Source: UBA961 sp049317525
Lineage (GTDB): Bacteria; Bacteroidota; Ignavibacteria; Kapaibacteriales; UBA961
Direction: 5' to 3'
NCBI GenBank assembly: GCA_049317525.1
Contig: JBMOIC010000014.1
Location: 1 to 64,000 of the forward strand
Length of the DNA stretch: 64,000 bases
In this document: in pieces, positions 18,301-26,555 of the stretch
How the letters are laid out: each line of letters begins with the position of its first letter
Numbering within the stretch: the first letter of the stretch is position 1
Notes under the pieces: generated by a model
What the model was told of the DNA's origin: nothing
The model's input: the letters and a program-made list of their open reading frames with translations, nothing else
Database searches by the model: none
Position numbers and translations under genes: made by a program

Positions 18301-19566
18301 AAAAACTATAGAAATTATATAAGTAGATTAGGTATTACTGTTTCATCATTTGTTATTAATGTACCCGAATTCGAAAATCTTTCAATTAATCAACCATTAA
18401 CAGGAAATCCATGGACAGGAAATAATGGTAATGGAGGGGTTTTGGCACTAAGTGTAAAAAATACTTTAACTCTTAATGCACCTATTCATATGAATGGCAA
18501 AGGTTTTAGAGGAGGAATAGGACTCAAAAGTCCAATATGTCTAGATTCTCATATTATTGATCTATTTGGAGTTAAAGACTCTTCTTTATATGCTCAAAAA
18601 GGTGAAGGCATAAGCAATAGTGGCTGGGATATAATAAGCAATGTACATTATGCTGGAAAAGGTGCCATTGTAAATGGTGGTGGCGGTGGAAATAATCATA
18701 ATGGTGGTGGTGGTGGTGGTTCTAATTTGGGATGTGGTGGAAATGGAGGTTGGGGCTGGAATTCGATAACAATTAATGATAATAAACTTTCTGGAGGAAT
18801 AGGTGGATGGCCTTTCTCTAAAGCTATGATCAATAATGAGCGAGTTGTTTTTATGGGTGGTGGTGGCGGTGCAGGCCATACAAATGATCTAAATGGTAGC
18901 TATGGTGCAAATGGTGGTGGTATTATTATCATACAAGCCAAAACTATTCAAGGAAATAATCAGACTATTTCAGCTAATGGATTACATGCAAAAGATGCCG
19001 ATTATGATGGCTCCGGTGGAGGTGGTGCGGCAGGTTCTATAATATTAGATTGTCAAGATATTCAATCTCATCTCTTCTTAGAAACCATGGGTGGTAATGG
19101 AGGAAACACGAATATACATTTTGATGGTCCTGGTGGAGGTGGAGGTGGTGGATTTATTGGATTTACCTCACAAACATTGCCAAACAATATTAGTGTCAAT
19201 GTAAATGGTGGATATTCTGGAAGACATCTCTTTGATAGATATGGTTCCGAAGATGGATGTTCCGGAACAGTAGTTTCTGATATTGTTTTATACGGTGATA
19301 AACCAACGAATATTAATATCCATAATGATGATATATCCAATATTCAGATTTTACAAACTGATAAAAGCATTCAAGTGGTAAATCTACCAATTCATAGCTC
19401 GATCGAATGTTTTGATATATTAGGAAAAGAGTGGCTTCTACATACAAATGTTCAATCAAGAGATTTTAATATTTCTACAGAGCAATTTCCCCATGGAGTA
19501 TACTATCTTGTTATTTCACATAATGGCTTGATACATAATTCACATCCATTTTGCATCATTAAGTAA
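15331..19566 (+). CDS. Giant glycine-rich secreted protein with PKD domain, internal duplication and T9SS sorting domain
   Basis: 1411 residues. A signal peptide (hydrophobic core about 10-27, ending INAQ) precedes an N-terminal region with NWFFGNRAAVNF and GCATLNDS, an opening seen in many Bacteroidota secreted proteins. A PKD-type domain follows (YYWDFGDPSSG near 405). Then come two long homologous units, about 476-890 and 900-1320. Each begins with a beta-rich segment (L-I-Q-M..., then E-Y/F-A-R...NGN/EGNTI) and leads into Gly-rich blocks such as NAGGGGG and GGGGGGGYIHIQA, probably a parallel beta solenoid. The last 85 residues (FDILGKEW...FPHGVYYLVIS) match a type A T9SS C-terminal sorting domain. 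Likely cell-surface or matrix adhesin; function is inferred only. 20 bases after ctaA. Confidence 0.82.
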   Translation: MYTCRKDLYNKCIILFICFYACISSINAQNIRDNWFFGNRAAVNFSNINPKALNNSAMVAPEGCATLNDSTGTLLCYSDGNSIWNANHIIINGNSFLGGNPSGAQNIQIIPYPGKSSQYVFVYIKGSAENPPMSLWYTVYDSISTNNAIQIIPPTLLYENITEKLVVIENNIGSGYWIFTHGFADNNYLAFQLTNTGISKSPIISTGSYNFKSSKWNASGVMKCSHNSKKLATCIRGESDTSFVELTDINISNGKVSNPVLIPFPMLTYGAEFSRDNKYLYISCGLSTKKGILYQVDIGSSTFNKTEIYNSPTEWFGQLQLGNDCKIYLAKQSSESLGTITNPSGTGPSCGFLISGLVLSPGTSALGLPTFIQTNSSIISNSIRYSSDNIFDSVQFSIQYPNATNYYWDFGDPSSGSQNVSSENLPKHVFNRSGSYYVKVYLSGPCGFDTLYQLLEIKSKKTLIVNSNSAVLDIVSNTCNSHLIVKESWPFIKGDLVLLIQMKGAEIDSLYPQKKDGYPHQLHGAGLFEYARISSVNGNTIYLQQRLQQSWNDTLSWKQTSVQLVKVFEKDNYTLNQSVNCAVYDGEKGGIISIYVHDTLTLYSNISANGVGFRSPPYNNSITISEYSNDSFISSLSQYGSRKGESIIADSFIGDYTKGKMNLANAGGGGNALNAGGGGGAQYGNGGNGGFGWKDTVNKSNNINELSAGLGGVNGYISQNDVLPFYSQSFGQRAFLGGGGGAGFSPINTASGQPTSGVGGGIIFVRAKTIIVKNQNVLIEANGKAGYPSNKGGASGGGGGGYIHIQADTIIGNIQCSVQGGNGGDNRSAKDLGQYAPGGGGGGGIILTNSSSNAVSIIAQVDGGKKGICTNFSDSFGAQDGNKGIIKNDASLFDESLNSVSEYSPTLPNEYYIIDSIHQDNDRITLKKPYQLCMGNKILIMQLNSSDSWLISGTGKQFGQLLSRGSAGNYEFARVKAVEGNTIILDKPIVKNYRNYISRLGITVSSFVINVPEFENLSINQPLTGNPWTGNNGNGGVLALSVKNTLTLNAPIHMNGKGFRGGIGLKSPICLDSHIIDLFGVKDSSLYAQKGEGISNSGWDIISNVHYAGKGAIVNGGGGGNNHNGGGGGGSNLGCGGNGGWGWNSITINDNKLSGGIGGWPFSKAMINNERVVFMGGGGGAGHTNDLNGSYGANGGGIIIIQAKTIQGNNQTISANGLHAKDADYDGSGGGGAAGSIILDCQDIQSHLFLETMGGNGGNTNIHFDGPGGGGGGGFIGFTSQTLPNNISVNVNGGYSGRHLFDRYGSEDGCSGTVVSDIVLYGDKPTNINIHNDDISNIQILQTDKSIQVVNLPIHSSIECFDILGKEWLLHTNVQSRDFNISTEQFPHGVYYLVISHNGLIHNSHPFCIIK
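17716..17730 (+). repeat. (GGT)5 trinucleotide run in the glycine-rich gene
   Basis: Five perfect GGT units encode poly-glycine in the first glycine-rich unit. Slippage here would change length by whole codons. Confidence 0.8.
17842..17859 (+). repeat. (GGT)6 trinucleotide run in the glycine-rich gene
   Basis: Six perfect GGT units followed by GGG, encoding a glycine run in the first unit. Confidence 0.8.
18703..18720 (+). repeat. (GGT)6 trinucleotide run in the glycine-rich gene
   Basis: Six perfect GGT units encoding a glycine run in the second unit. It matches the run in the first unit in character and relative location. Confidence 0.8.
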
Positions 19567-19571
19567 GATTT

Positions 19572-20420
19572 ATGAAAGAGACAATACACGGAAACAAAAA
19601 AAGAATCAAATTTATATCAGAATGCTTAAACAGATTTAAACCTGTTTCTGTATTAGATATTGGCTGTGGAAATGGTATTTTTTTAACAATTCCCTTAGCA
19701 CAACAATTCAAGAATATTACTTTTTGTGGAATTGATTCAGATGAACCAACTATTGCATTAGCAAAAAACAACAATGAATTAAAGAACTTATCATACTATA
19801 CAAATGATGAGTTTTTACGTCATAACAAATATGATTTAATCATAGCCTCTGAAGTTATTGAACATGTAGAAGAACCGCATCAGTTTTTACTGTGGACAAA
19901 AACTCATCTGTCTGAACATGGTTATATTATCATCACAACTCCTAATGGTTATGGTTGTTTCGAATTCACCACTTTTTTTGAAACAATTCTAGACTTAACA
20001 GGAATAATGAAATTGTTAAGTTCTTTACCTTTCTTATCCTCTCTCAAAGTTGGGAATTCATATACAAATAATGATATACAAGAAAAGCAACATGATACAT
20101 TAGCAATAAGCCCGCATGTTAATTTCTTTAGCTATCGAAAATTAAAAAAGGTATTTGCAGAAAGCGGATTAATTGAAAAAATGTATAAACCACGATCAAT
20201 GTTCGGAGGTTTAGGATTTAATCAATTGTTTAGATCGGAGTCTGTGCTAGAATGGAATGCATCAATATCAGATTCAATGCCAAGACAAATAGTGAGTGGC
20301 TGGATGTTTGTGTTAGAAAATAATCCAGATTTTTCACCTAATACAACAACTGTATACAAGCGTAGTCTGAATGAACAATTTCGCCGATGGTTAACTGCTA
20401 AACGTTGGAATATTATATAA
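19572..20420 (+). CDS. Class I SAM-dependent methyltransferase
   Basis: 282 residues. The SAM-binding motif I is VLDIGCGNGIFL (about 25-36), followed by the acidic motif II CGIDSDEP and the motif DLIIASEVIEHVEEP, typical of the UbiG/Methyltransf_23 group. A C-terminal half of about 130 residues without recognised motifs may hold the acceptor site. It starts 5 bases after the giant glycine-rich gene, so it may be co-transcribed; whether it modifies that protein or a glycan is not known. The 3' end overlaps the convergent peroxiredoxin gene by 8 bases. Confidence 0.85.
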   Translation: MKETIHGNKKRIKFISECLNRFKPVSVLDIGCGNGIFLTIPLAQQFKNITFCGIDSDEPTIALAKNNNELKNLSYYTNDEFLRHNKYDLIIASEVIEHVEEPHQFLLWTKTHLSEHGYIIITTPNGYGCFEFTTFFETILDLTGIMKLLSSLPFLSSLKVGNSYTNNDIQEKQHDTLAISPHVNFFSYRKLKKVFAESGLIEKMYKPRSMFGGLGFNQLFRSESVLEWNASISDSMPRQIVSGWMFVLENNPDFSPNTTTVYKRSLNEQFRRWLTAKRWNII

Positions 20421-20865
20421 TATCAAACACTCTTAATGCTTCATTTACATGGTTATCAGCAGAAAATGAAGAGTTAAATATATACTTGATAATACCATGT
20501 TCATCAATACAAAAAGTAACCCTGCCTGGTAGCAATCCAAAAAAACCATTAGGAATGCCCATAATTTCTCTTACTTTACTGGATTCATCACTTAATAGTT
20601 GATAAGGTAAAGAATTTTTCTTAATAAAAGATTGATGCGAATCCATAGAATCTGAGCTTATACCTATCACTTGAATATTATGCTTGATAAACTCTTGATA
20701 ATGATCCCTAAAAGAGCAAGCTTCTTTAGTACATAAAAAAGTATCATCTTTAGGATAAAAAAACAAGACAGTCTTTTTGCCATAAAAAGAAGAACTATGC
20801 ACCCAATCGCCAGATTGATTTTGTAAACTAAATTCTGGAATAGTCATCCCTATACTTATTTTCAT
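20413..20865 (-). CDS. bcp: Peroxiredoxin, Bcp/PrxQ family
   Basis: 150 residues, usual for Bcp. The thioredoxin-fold motif FYPKDDTFLCTKEACSFRD contains the peroxidatic Cys in TFLC (P/K...T-x-x-C pattern) and the resolving Cys five residues later, the alpha-type PrxQ arrangement. It reduces H2O2 and organic peroxides using thioredoxin. It lies 2 bases downstream of the dolichol-kinase-like gene on the same strand, suggesting co-transcription. Confidence 0.92.
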   Translation of the reverse strand: MKISIGMTIPEFSLQNQSGDWVHSSSFYGKKTVLFFYPKDDTFLCTKEACSFRDHYQEFIKHNIQVIGISSDSMDSHQSFIKKNSLPYQLLSDESSKVREIMGIPNGFFGLLPGRVTFCIDEHGIIKYIFNSSFSADNHVNEALRVFDII

Positions 20866-20867
20866 AC

Positions 20868-21509
20868 TTAATATGTTCCATTACAATAATATAAAATAAG
20901 CCAAGAAATCCCACCAGCAACTATTGGTATAACGATATTATCATCTACTTTTAATCTATATGCAGCTGCTTCAGCAATAGCAGCAAAAAAACTACCTGTG
21001 CTAACCGCTATAAAAAAAAGAAAGTCTAAATGGAAAATCTGCGTCCAGGTATAACAAACAATAATTCCAACGATAAAAAAGGTTATGCTCCCCTCTAAAG
21101 ATTTATCAATAAACTTTGTTTTACCTATTTTTCTACCAATTAATGCTGCAAACATATCACAAAGAATAACAATCGAAAAAGCGATAATTGCAATTGTTTT
21201 TGGGAAGACAAAAACTGTTAAGACTGCAGCTATCATTACCCAAGAAGCTCCATTAAGTACTAAAGATGTTCTGTTAAGCTCATGTGGACGCATCAAATGT
21301 CCAATAATACCATGTGAAAACGATCTAAAAGCAGGATTATAATGAATAAAAAGATCTATAATTAATGTTATGCATGTTAAAGGAAAAAGTATAGATAAGG
21401 CGGTTGGTCTATCTATAAAATAATAGATAATTGGAATCAGCATCGAAGTTATATGAATTCCCTTTCGCTGTAATTCATTAGTATAGGTGATTTGCTGATT
21501 ATTTGTCAT
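20868..21509 (-). CDS. Diacylglycerol/polyprenol kinase family integral membrane protein (SEC59/CTP-transferase-like)
   Basis: 213 residues from ATG 21509, with about six membrane segments. Family-like motifs are ELQRKGIHI at the start, DMFAALIGRKIGKTKF, and KSLEGSITFF, which follow the D-x-x-A-x-x-x-G-x-x-x-G and KSxEG patterns of SEC59/VTE5/CdsA-like kinases. These transfer phosphate (often from CTP) to a polyprenol, phytol or diacylglycerol. The substrate is unknown; with ispE divergent 35 bases away and other isoprenoid genes in the window, a polyprenol is plausible. A frame continuing to 21644 overlaps ispE and is rejected as N-terminus. Confidence 0.75.
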   Translation of the reverse strand: MTNNQQITYTNELQRKGIHITSMLIPIIYYFIDRPTALSILFPLTCITLIIDLFIHYNPAFRSFSHGIIGHLMRPHELNRTSLVLNGASWVMIAAVLTVFVFPKTIAIIAFSIVILCDMFAALIGRKIGKTKFIDKSLEGSITFFIVGIIVCYTWTQIFHLDFLFFIAVSTGSFFAAIAEAAAYRLKVDDNIVIPIVAGGISWLILYYCNGTY

Positions 21510-21544
21510 TTTTGTAGATATAATAAAGTGTAAAGGACAAGATC

Positions 21545-22384
21545 GTGTTGCAATTATTTGCACCTGCAAAAATAAACCTTGGGCTCCAAATAATTGGAAA
21601 AAGGAATGATGGTTATCATAATATTCACTCTCTTTTTTTCCCAATCAAAAGTATTGCAGATATTTTAACAATAGAATTAGCTCAATCTCTTACTCTAATT
21701 TGTAGTCAAGAATTAGATATTCCTAATGAAAACAATATAGTGTGGAAAGCAGCATATTTATTAAAGCAAAGATACAATATAGACATGGGAGCTAAGATAT
21801 CACTGCAAAAAAATATTCCTCATGGTGCAGGATTAGGTGGTGGAAGTTCTGATGCTGCTACAATATTAAAGGGGCTACAATTGTTATGGAATATAGATAT
21901 ATCACCCAAAGAACTATCCGAAATAGCATCTGAATTAGGAAGCGATGTCCCTTTCTTTTTACAAGATCATCCCGCACTTATTCAAGGAAGAGGCGAAATA
22001 GTTCATCCATTTATGTTTTCTTGTGAATGGACTATATTAATTGTATTTCCTGCAATATATTCTAATACTTCACTTGCTTATGCTGGTTTAGACACAAGTA
22101 ATTTCCCCAAAATCGAAGTAAATTTTGTTGATGCTTTACAACAATCAAAAGATGATTGTTCAAAAATGAAAGATTTATTATTTAATGATTTTGAATACAG
22201 TATTTTTACACAATTTCCTGAATTAGCAGAGATAAAATCACTGTTGTATACTCAAGGTGCTTTTTTTGCTGGCATGAGCGGTAGCGGATCTACCATGTTT
22301 GGTCTATTTTTAGATCCAACTACTGCACACAAAGCACAATCTGCTTTTCTAACATATCAATGCATGATAGCTCCATTTACATAA
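21545..22384 (+). CDS. ispE: 4-diphosphocytidyl-2-C-methyl-D-erythritol kinase
   Basis: 279 residues, a GHMP kinase. N-terminal FAPAKINLGLQIIGKR, the ATP loop GAGLGGGSSDAA (about 93-104) and C-terminal MSGSGSTMFG are all present. It catalyses the ATP-dependent phosphorylation of CDP-ME in the MEP pathway to IPP and DMAPP, so isoprenoids here come from that route. The start is GTG at 21545 (TTG at 21548 is next); no ATG is available. It precedes glgA by 33 bases. Confidence 0.95.
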   Translation: MLQLFAPAKINLGLQIIGKRNDGYHNIHSLFFPIKSIADILTIELAQSLTLICSQELDIPNENNIVWKAAYLLKQRYNIDMGAKISLQKNIPHGAGLGGGSSDAATILKGLQLLWNIDISPKELSEIASELGSDVPFFLQDHPALIQGRGEIVHPFMFSCEWTILIVFPAIYSNTSLAYAGLDTSNFPKIEVNFVDALQQSKDDCSKMKDLLFNDFEYSIFTQFPELAEIKSLLYTQGAFFAGMSGSGSTMFGLFLDPTTAHKAQSAFLTYQCMIAPFT

Positions 22385-22417
22385 TATAGAATTTTCAATT
22401 ATCTTCACATTTTTACT

Positions 22418-23893
22418 ATGAATATTGCACTTATCAGTGCCGAAGTGTCTCCCTTCGCAAAAGAAGGTGGATTATCAGATATTGCTTCTGCATTACCAAA
22501 AGCTTGGAAAAGTTTAGGGCATAATGCAATCATTATTCTTCCCAAATATGGAGATATAGACACCGATTATTTTAAATTAGAACCATTAGACATAACAATC
22601 AGTGTCTCCATTGGGTATTGGACAGAATATGCCAGTCTTTGGAAAACAACTTTGCCCGGTAGAGATGATGTTACGGTCTATTTTATAGAGAATCAAGACT
22701 ATTTTGCTAGACATGGTATATATGGAAATCCCGAAGGATTTGAAGATAATGATAGGCGTTTTTTGTTTTTAAGCAGAGCAAGTTTTGAGGTATGTAAGGC
22801 TATTGGATTCAAACCTGATATTATGCATGCACATGATTATCATACCGCAATGGTAATGCCTTTTCTTAAAATGCAGTATAAGAATGATCCTTTTTTCTAT
22901 ACAACTGTTGGAGTTTTAACTCTGCATAATTTAGCATATCAAGGATGGTTTAACCCCAAAAAGATATTTGAATTAAGTGGTTGGCCTTGGCAAGAATTTT
23001 ATCCTGGTAGTTTTTTTGAAATGAAGGGTCAATTCAATGCAATGAAAACTGGAATTATGTTTGCCGATAAAATAACTACAGTAAGCCCTACATATGCAAA
23101 TGAAATTCGGTGGACAGAATATGGTGAAGGATTACAAGAATATTTACATCAAAGAAGTGCAGATTTAATTGGCGTTCTTAATGGTGCGGATTATCAAGAA
23201 TGGAGTCCAGAAAAGGATGCACATATAGTTATCCCTTACTCATTAAAAAATCTTGAATCAAAACAATCGAATAAAGATTTTTTACTAAGAGATTTTCAAG
23301 TTCCAGCTTATGACCTAGAACGAGATATACCATTAGTGGGCATGGTTAGTAGATTAACAGATCAAAAAGGAATTGAATTATTAGAACAAACAATTGAAGA
23401 CTTTATTAAGTATGGTGCAATACGGCTTGCTTTACTTGGTTCTGGTGAAAAAAGATATGAGCAGTTCTTTCATTATTTGGCTAATAAGTATCCTACAAGA
23501 GTATTTGTAACTATTGGATATAACAATACACTTTCACATAGAATTATAGCTGGATGCGATTATCTATTGATTCCATCTCGATTTGAACCATGTGGATTAA
23601 CTCAAATATATGCGATGAAATACGGTACAATTCCAATAGTTAGGCTTACAGGTGGATTAGCAGACACTGTTAAAGAATATAATCCATCTACAAGAACTGG
23701 AGATGGATTTACATTTAATGGCTTTAGGGCACACGAATTTTCAACTGCTTTAAGGAAAGCTTTGGCACTATATAAAACCGAATGGCACTGGGATCAAATT
23801 CGACATAATGCTATGAAAAAAGATCTTTCAGTCATGTATTCTGCACAAGAATATATAGATGTTTTTACATGGGCTTTAGAAAAAACTCACTAA
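22418..23893 (+). CDS. glgA: Glycogen synthase (GT5)
   Basis: 491 residues, the normal GlgA length. The N-terminal ADP-glucose motif is AKEGGLSDIASALPKA (Lys15; the family KxGGL), and the C-terminal domain has PSRFEPCGLTQIYAMKYG and GGLADTV. It extends alpha-1,4-glucan from ADP-glucose. It probably shares a transcript with ispE. Its stop is 2 bases from the convergent lon stop, with no visible terminator between them. Confidence 0.95.
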   Translation: MNIALISAEVSPFAKEGGLSDIASALPKAWKSLGHNAIIILPKYGDIDTDYFKLEPLDITISVSIGYWTEYASLWKTTLPGRDDVTVYFIENQDYFARHGIYGNPEGFEDNDRRFLFLSRASFEVCKAIGFKPDIMHAHDYHTAMVMPFLKMQYKNDPFFYTTVGVLTLHNLAYQGWFNPKKIFELSGWPWQEFYPGSFFEMKGQFNAMKTGIMFADKITTVSPTYANEIRWTEYGEGLQEYLHQRSADLIGVLNGADYQEWSPEKDAHIVIPYSLKNLESKQSNKDFLLRDFQVPAYDLERDIPLVGMVSRLTDQKGIELLEQTIEDFIKYGAIRLALLGSGEKRYEQFFHYLANKYPTRVFVTIGYNNTLSHRIIAGCDYLLIPSRFEPCGLTQIYAMKYGTIPIVRLTGGLADTVKEYNPSTRTGDGFTFNGFRAHEFSTALRKALALYKTEWHWDQIRHNAMKKDLSVMYSAQEYIDVFTWALEKTH

Positions 23894-23895
23894 GA

Positions 23896-26379
23896 TTAAT
23901 GAGGAGTTATAATTCCCTTTTTAATGAGATTTTCGCCGGCAATATTTATTTCTTTATGAATTGATTTCTTGTGTGCTAGCTTCCAATCTCTAAAAGCGAT
24001 TGGCAATGCTTGTTGTATATGATCTACAGGTACTATATTCATATTCTCTAAAATAACGGGATTAACCTCTGCAATATCTTTCTCATTTCCTTTTGGAATT
24101 AATACCGTCATAATTCCCATTCTTTTTGCTGCAAGCAATTTTTCATTCAATCCACCAATAGGTAAGATTGAACCTCGTAATGTTATCTCTCCCGTCATTG
24201 CAATATCACCTCTTAATGGCAAACCGCTAGAAGCAGAAATCAATGCTAGTGTCATTGTTATTCCAGCAGATGGACCATCTTTAGGAATAGCACCTTCAGG
24301 TACATGAATATGGATTTCTTTATTTTTTGAGAATTCTTCTGGAACACCTAAACTAGACCAATGGGAACGTACATATGTTAAAGATGCCATTGCAGATTCT
24401 TTCATAACATCCCCAAGTTTTCCGGTTAAGGTTAATTTTTCTGAACCAGGCATAATACTCACTTCAACAGGTAATGTATCACCACCAACACTTGTCCAAG
24501 CAAGCCCAGTAGCTACTCCTATTTTGTCTTTTAGAGAATCCGGTTTTCTTTTATACCTAGGTACTTTTAAGAATACTTCTATATCCTTAACAGAAATTGT
24601 ACGTTTCTTTTTAGACTTTTTTTCTGTACCGTTTGAAGCTACACTCACAACATTTCTGGCAATTTTTCTAAAAAGTGACGCTATTTCACGTTCTAAATTT
24701 CTTACTCCTGCTTCACGTGTATATTCGGTAATAATCTTCATCATTGCATTATCATCTATAGACACTTTAAATGGCTTAAGACCAAATTCGGTTAGAAGTT
24801 TAGGAACTATATGTTTTTGCGCGATTTGTAATTTATCAAAATCTAAATAGCTAGGAATATCTATAACTTCCATTCTATCTAATAATGGACCTGGAATATC
24901 ATATTTAACATTTGCAGTGGTGATAAAGAGTACTTTGGATAAATCATACTCAATCTCTAAATAGTGATCGCTAAATGTATTGTTTTGTTCTGGGTCTAAT
25001 ACTTCCAATAATGCAGCACTTGGATCCCCCCTGAAATCCATAGACATTTTATCAACCTCATCCAATAAAATTACGGGATTAATTGTCCCCGCTTTTTTCA
25101 TTGCAGCTATAATTTTTCCTGGTAAAGCACCAATATATGTTCTTCTATGACCTCTAATTTCTGCTTCATCTCGCACACCTCCTAATGATATACGAACAAA
25201 TTTTCTACCTAAAGCTCTTGCTATAGACTTACCTAACGATGTTTTTCCTACACCTGGAGGACCAGATAAACATAATATTTGTCCACTTGCAGAACCAGAC
25301 AATTTTAACACAGAAATATATTCTAATATTCTTTCTTTTGGTTTTGCTAAGTCATAATGATCTTCATCTAATACAGATTGTACTAATTCCAAATCCAAAA
25401 TATCTTGAGTTTGATTTTGCCAAGGTAAAGAAGTGATTGTCTCTAAATATGTTCTTAGAACTCCATATTCTGGTGACATTGCATTTGATTTCTTATACTT
25501 TTCAAATTCTTCCATTACCTTTTTATAGGTTTCTTCTGGCATTTTGGCTGCTTCAATCAAAGATCGCATTTGAATGTGATCAGCAGATAATTCTTCATCA
25601 TCATCAAGTTCTTTTTGTAGTGCTCTAATCTGTTCTTGTATATAATATTTTCTTTGTGTTTTGTGAATTGAATCTGAAACTTTTGAGTCTAATTCTTCTT
25701 CAATTTTTAATACTTCAATTTCACTCGTTAATAAAGCTAATAAACTCTTGTATTGAGCTTTAAGTGAAATTTGTTCTAGGATTGTTTGCTTTGCATGAAC
25801 ATTCTTATTAATATTCGCAGCAGCATAATAGAGCTTTCTTGATGGATCTTCGATATTATCAAAAGCACCTTTTACTTCAGGGGGTAATTGTTTATTGGAT
25901 TTAACATACAGTGCAAAATTCTCGCTTACTTTTCGAACATACGCTTGTAATTCTGGATCTTGAGCATCATATTCAGTTTTGATTATTTTTACTGAAGCCT
26001 CTAAATACTCTTTATCTTTAACAGGGGTTGTAATTTTGGCTTGAAATATTCCTTCAACAAGAACTTTTAATAGATTATTAGGAAGTTTAATTACTTGTAA
26101 GATTTTAGCAACCGTTCCATAAGAATAAATATCATTAATAGATGGCTCTTCGATGTCTCCCTGAACTTGCGTAGAAACGAAAATAAATTTCTCTCTTTCT
26201 AAAGCTTCTGCAACCGATTTTAATGAAGAAGCCCTTCCAATTAACACAGGAAAAATCATATGAGGAAATATAAGAACATCTCTTAAAGGTAAAATCGTCA
26301 ACTTTTTGGGAACTGCATAGTTATTCTGATCTTGCGATTCAGAAGTAATAGAAGCAATTAAATCTTCATTTTCAGCCAT
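23896..26379 (-). CDS. lon: ATP-dependent protease Lon
   Basis: 827 residues: the N-terminal LON substrate-binding domain (LTILPLRDVLIFPHMIFPVL), a coiled coil, AAA+ with Walker A GPPGVGKT (about 373-380) and Walker B ILLDEVDKM, and the protease domain with catalytic Ser in DGPSAGITM (about 703) and Lys in GGLNEKLLAAKRMG. It degrades misfolded and regulatory proteins in the cytoplasm. A Lys/Arg-rich insertion (KKSKKKRTI) lies between AAA+ and protease domains. It diverges from the metal-ABC permease across 176 bases. Confidence 0.97.
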   Translation of the reverse strand: MAENEDLIASITSESQDQNNYAVPKKLTILPLRDVLIFPHMIFPVLIGRASSLKSVAEALEREKFIFVSTQVQGDIEEPSINDIYSYGTVAKILQVIKLPNNLLKVLVEGIFQAKITTPVKDKEYLEASVKIIKTEYDAQDPELQAYVRKVSENFALYVKSNKQLPPEVKGAFDNIEDPSRKLYYAAANINKNVHAKQTILEQISLKAQYKSLLALLTSEIEVLKIEEELDSKVSDSIHKTQRKYYIQEQIRALQKELDDDEELSADHIQMRSLIEAAKMPEETYKKVMEEFEKYKKSNAMSPEYGVLRTYLETITSLPWQNQTQDILDLELVQSVLDEDHYDLAKPKERILEYISVLKLSGSASGQILCLSGPPGVGKTSLGKSIARALGRKFVRISLGGVRDEAEIRGHRRTYIGALPGKIIAAMKKAGTINPVILLDEVDKMSMDFRGDPSAALLEVLDPEQNNTFSDHYLEIEYDLSKVLFITTANVKYDIPGPLLDRMEVIDIPSYLDFDKLQIAQKHIVPKLLTEFGLKPFKVSIDDNAMMKIITEYTREAGVRNLEREIASLFRKIARNVVSVASNGTEKKSKKKRTISVKDIEVFLKVPRYKRKPDSLKDKIGVATGLAWTSVGGDTLPVEVSIMPGSEKLTLTGKLGDVMKESAMASLTYVRSHWSSLGVPEEFSKNKEIHIHVPEGAIPKDGPSAGITMTLALISASSGLPLRGDIAMTGEITLRGSILPIGGLNEKLLAAKRMGIMTVLIPKGNEKDIAEVNPVILENMNIVPVDHIQQALPIAFRDWKLAHKKSIHKEINIAGENLIKKGIITPH

Positions 26380-26430
26380 TGTATATCTCTAGTGTATTTT
26401 TAACGTAATCAATTATTAAATTACATCCAC

Positions 26431-26460
26431 TTGGAATAATTATTCCTAAATAATCATTTG
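26431..26460 (+). promoter_or_regulatory. Metal-permease promoter with an operator-like palindrome in its spacer
   Basis: TTG at 26431-26433 is followed 19 bases later by ATCATTTG (26453-26460), a partial match to the -33/-7 promoter TTG-N19-TAnnTTTG, then TACCAAGG. The spacer holds the perfect 14-base palindrome GGAATAATTATTCC (26433-26446), extending to a 9+9 inverted repeat with one mismatch. A repressor bound here would cover the promoter. A second inverted repeat TTATTCA-A-TGAATAA is at 26509-26523. Confidence 0.4.
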
Positions 26461-26555
26461 TACCAAGGAAAGAATGTGATGGTATGACGCATAATCTGAC
26501 AGTACATTTTATTCAATGAATAATTATCTTCACTCATTTTTTGAACTAAATATTT

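Noticed and set aside
18586..18879. Thr-rich 97-codon frame on the minus strand
   Set aside because: It is antisense to the Gly-rich repeats; GGT/GGA codons read backwards give ACC/TCC. No independent support.
19068..19340. Pro-rich 90-codon frame on the minus strand
   Set aside because: The same antisense effect: the poly-proline stretch mirrors poly-glycine codons.
21510..21644. 45-codon N-terminal extension of the kinase-like membrane protein
   Set aside because: It overlaps the divergent ispE coding region and adds a non-family sequence.
24524..24850. 108-codon plus-strand frame inside lon
   Set aside because: Antisense to the conserved Lon protease region; no recognisable product.
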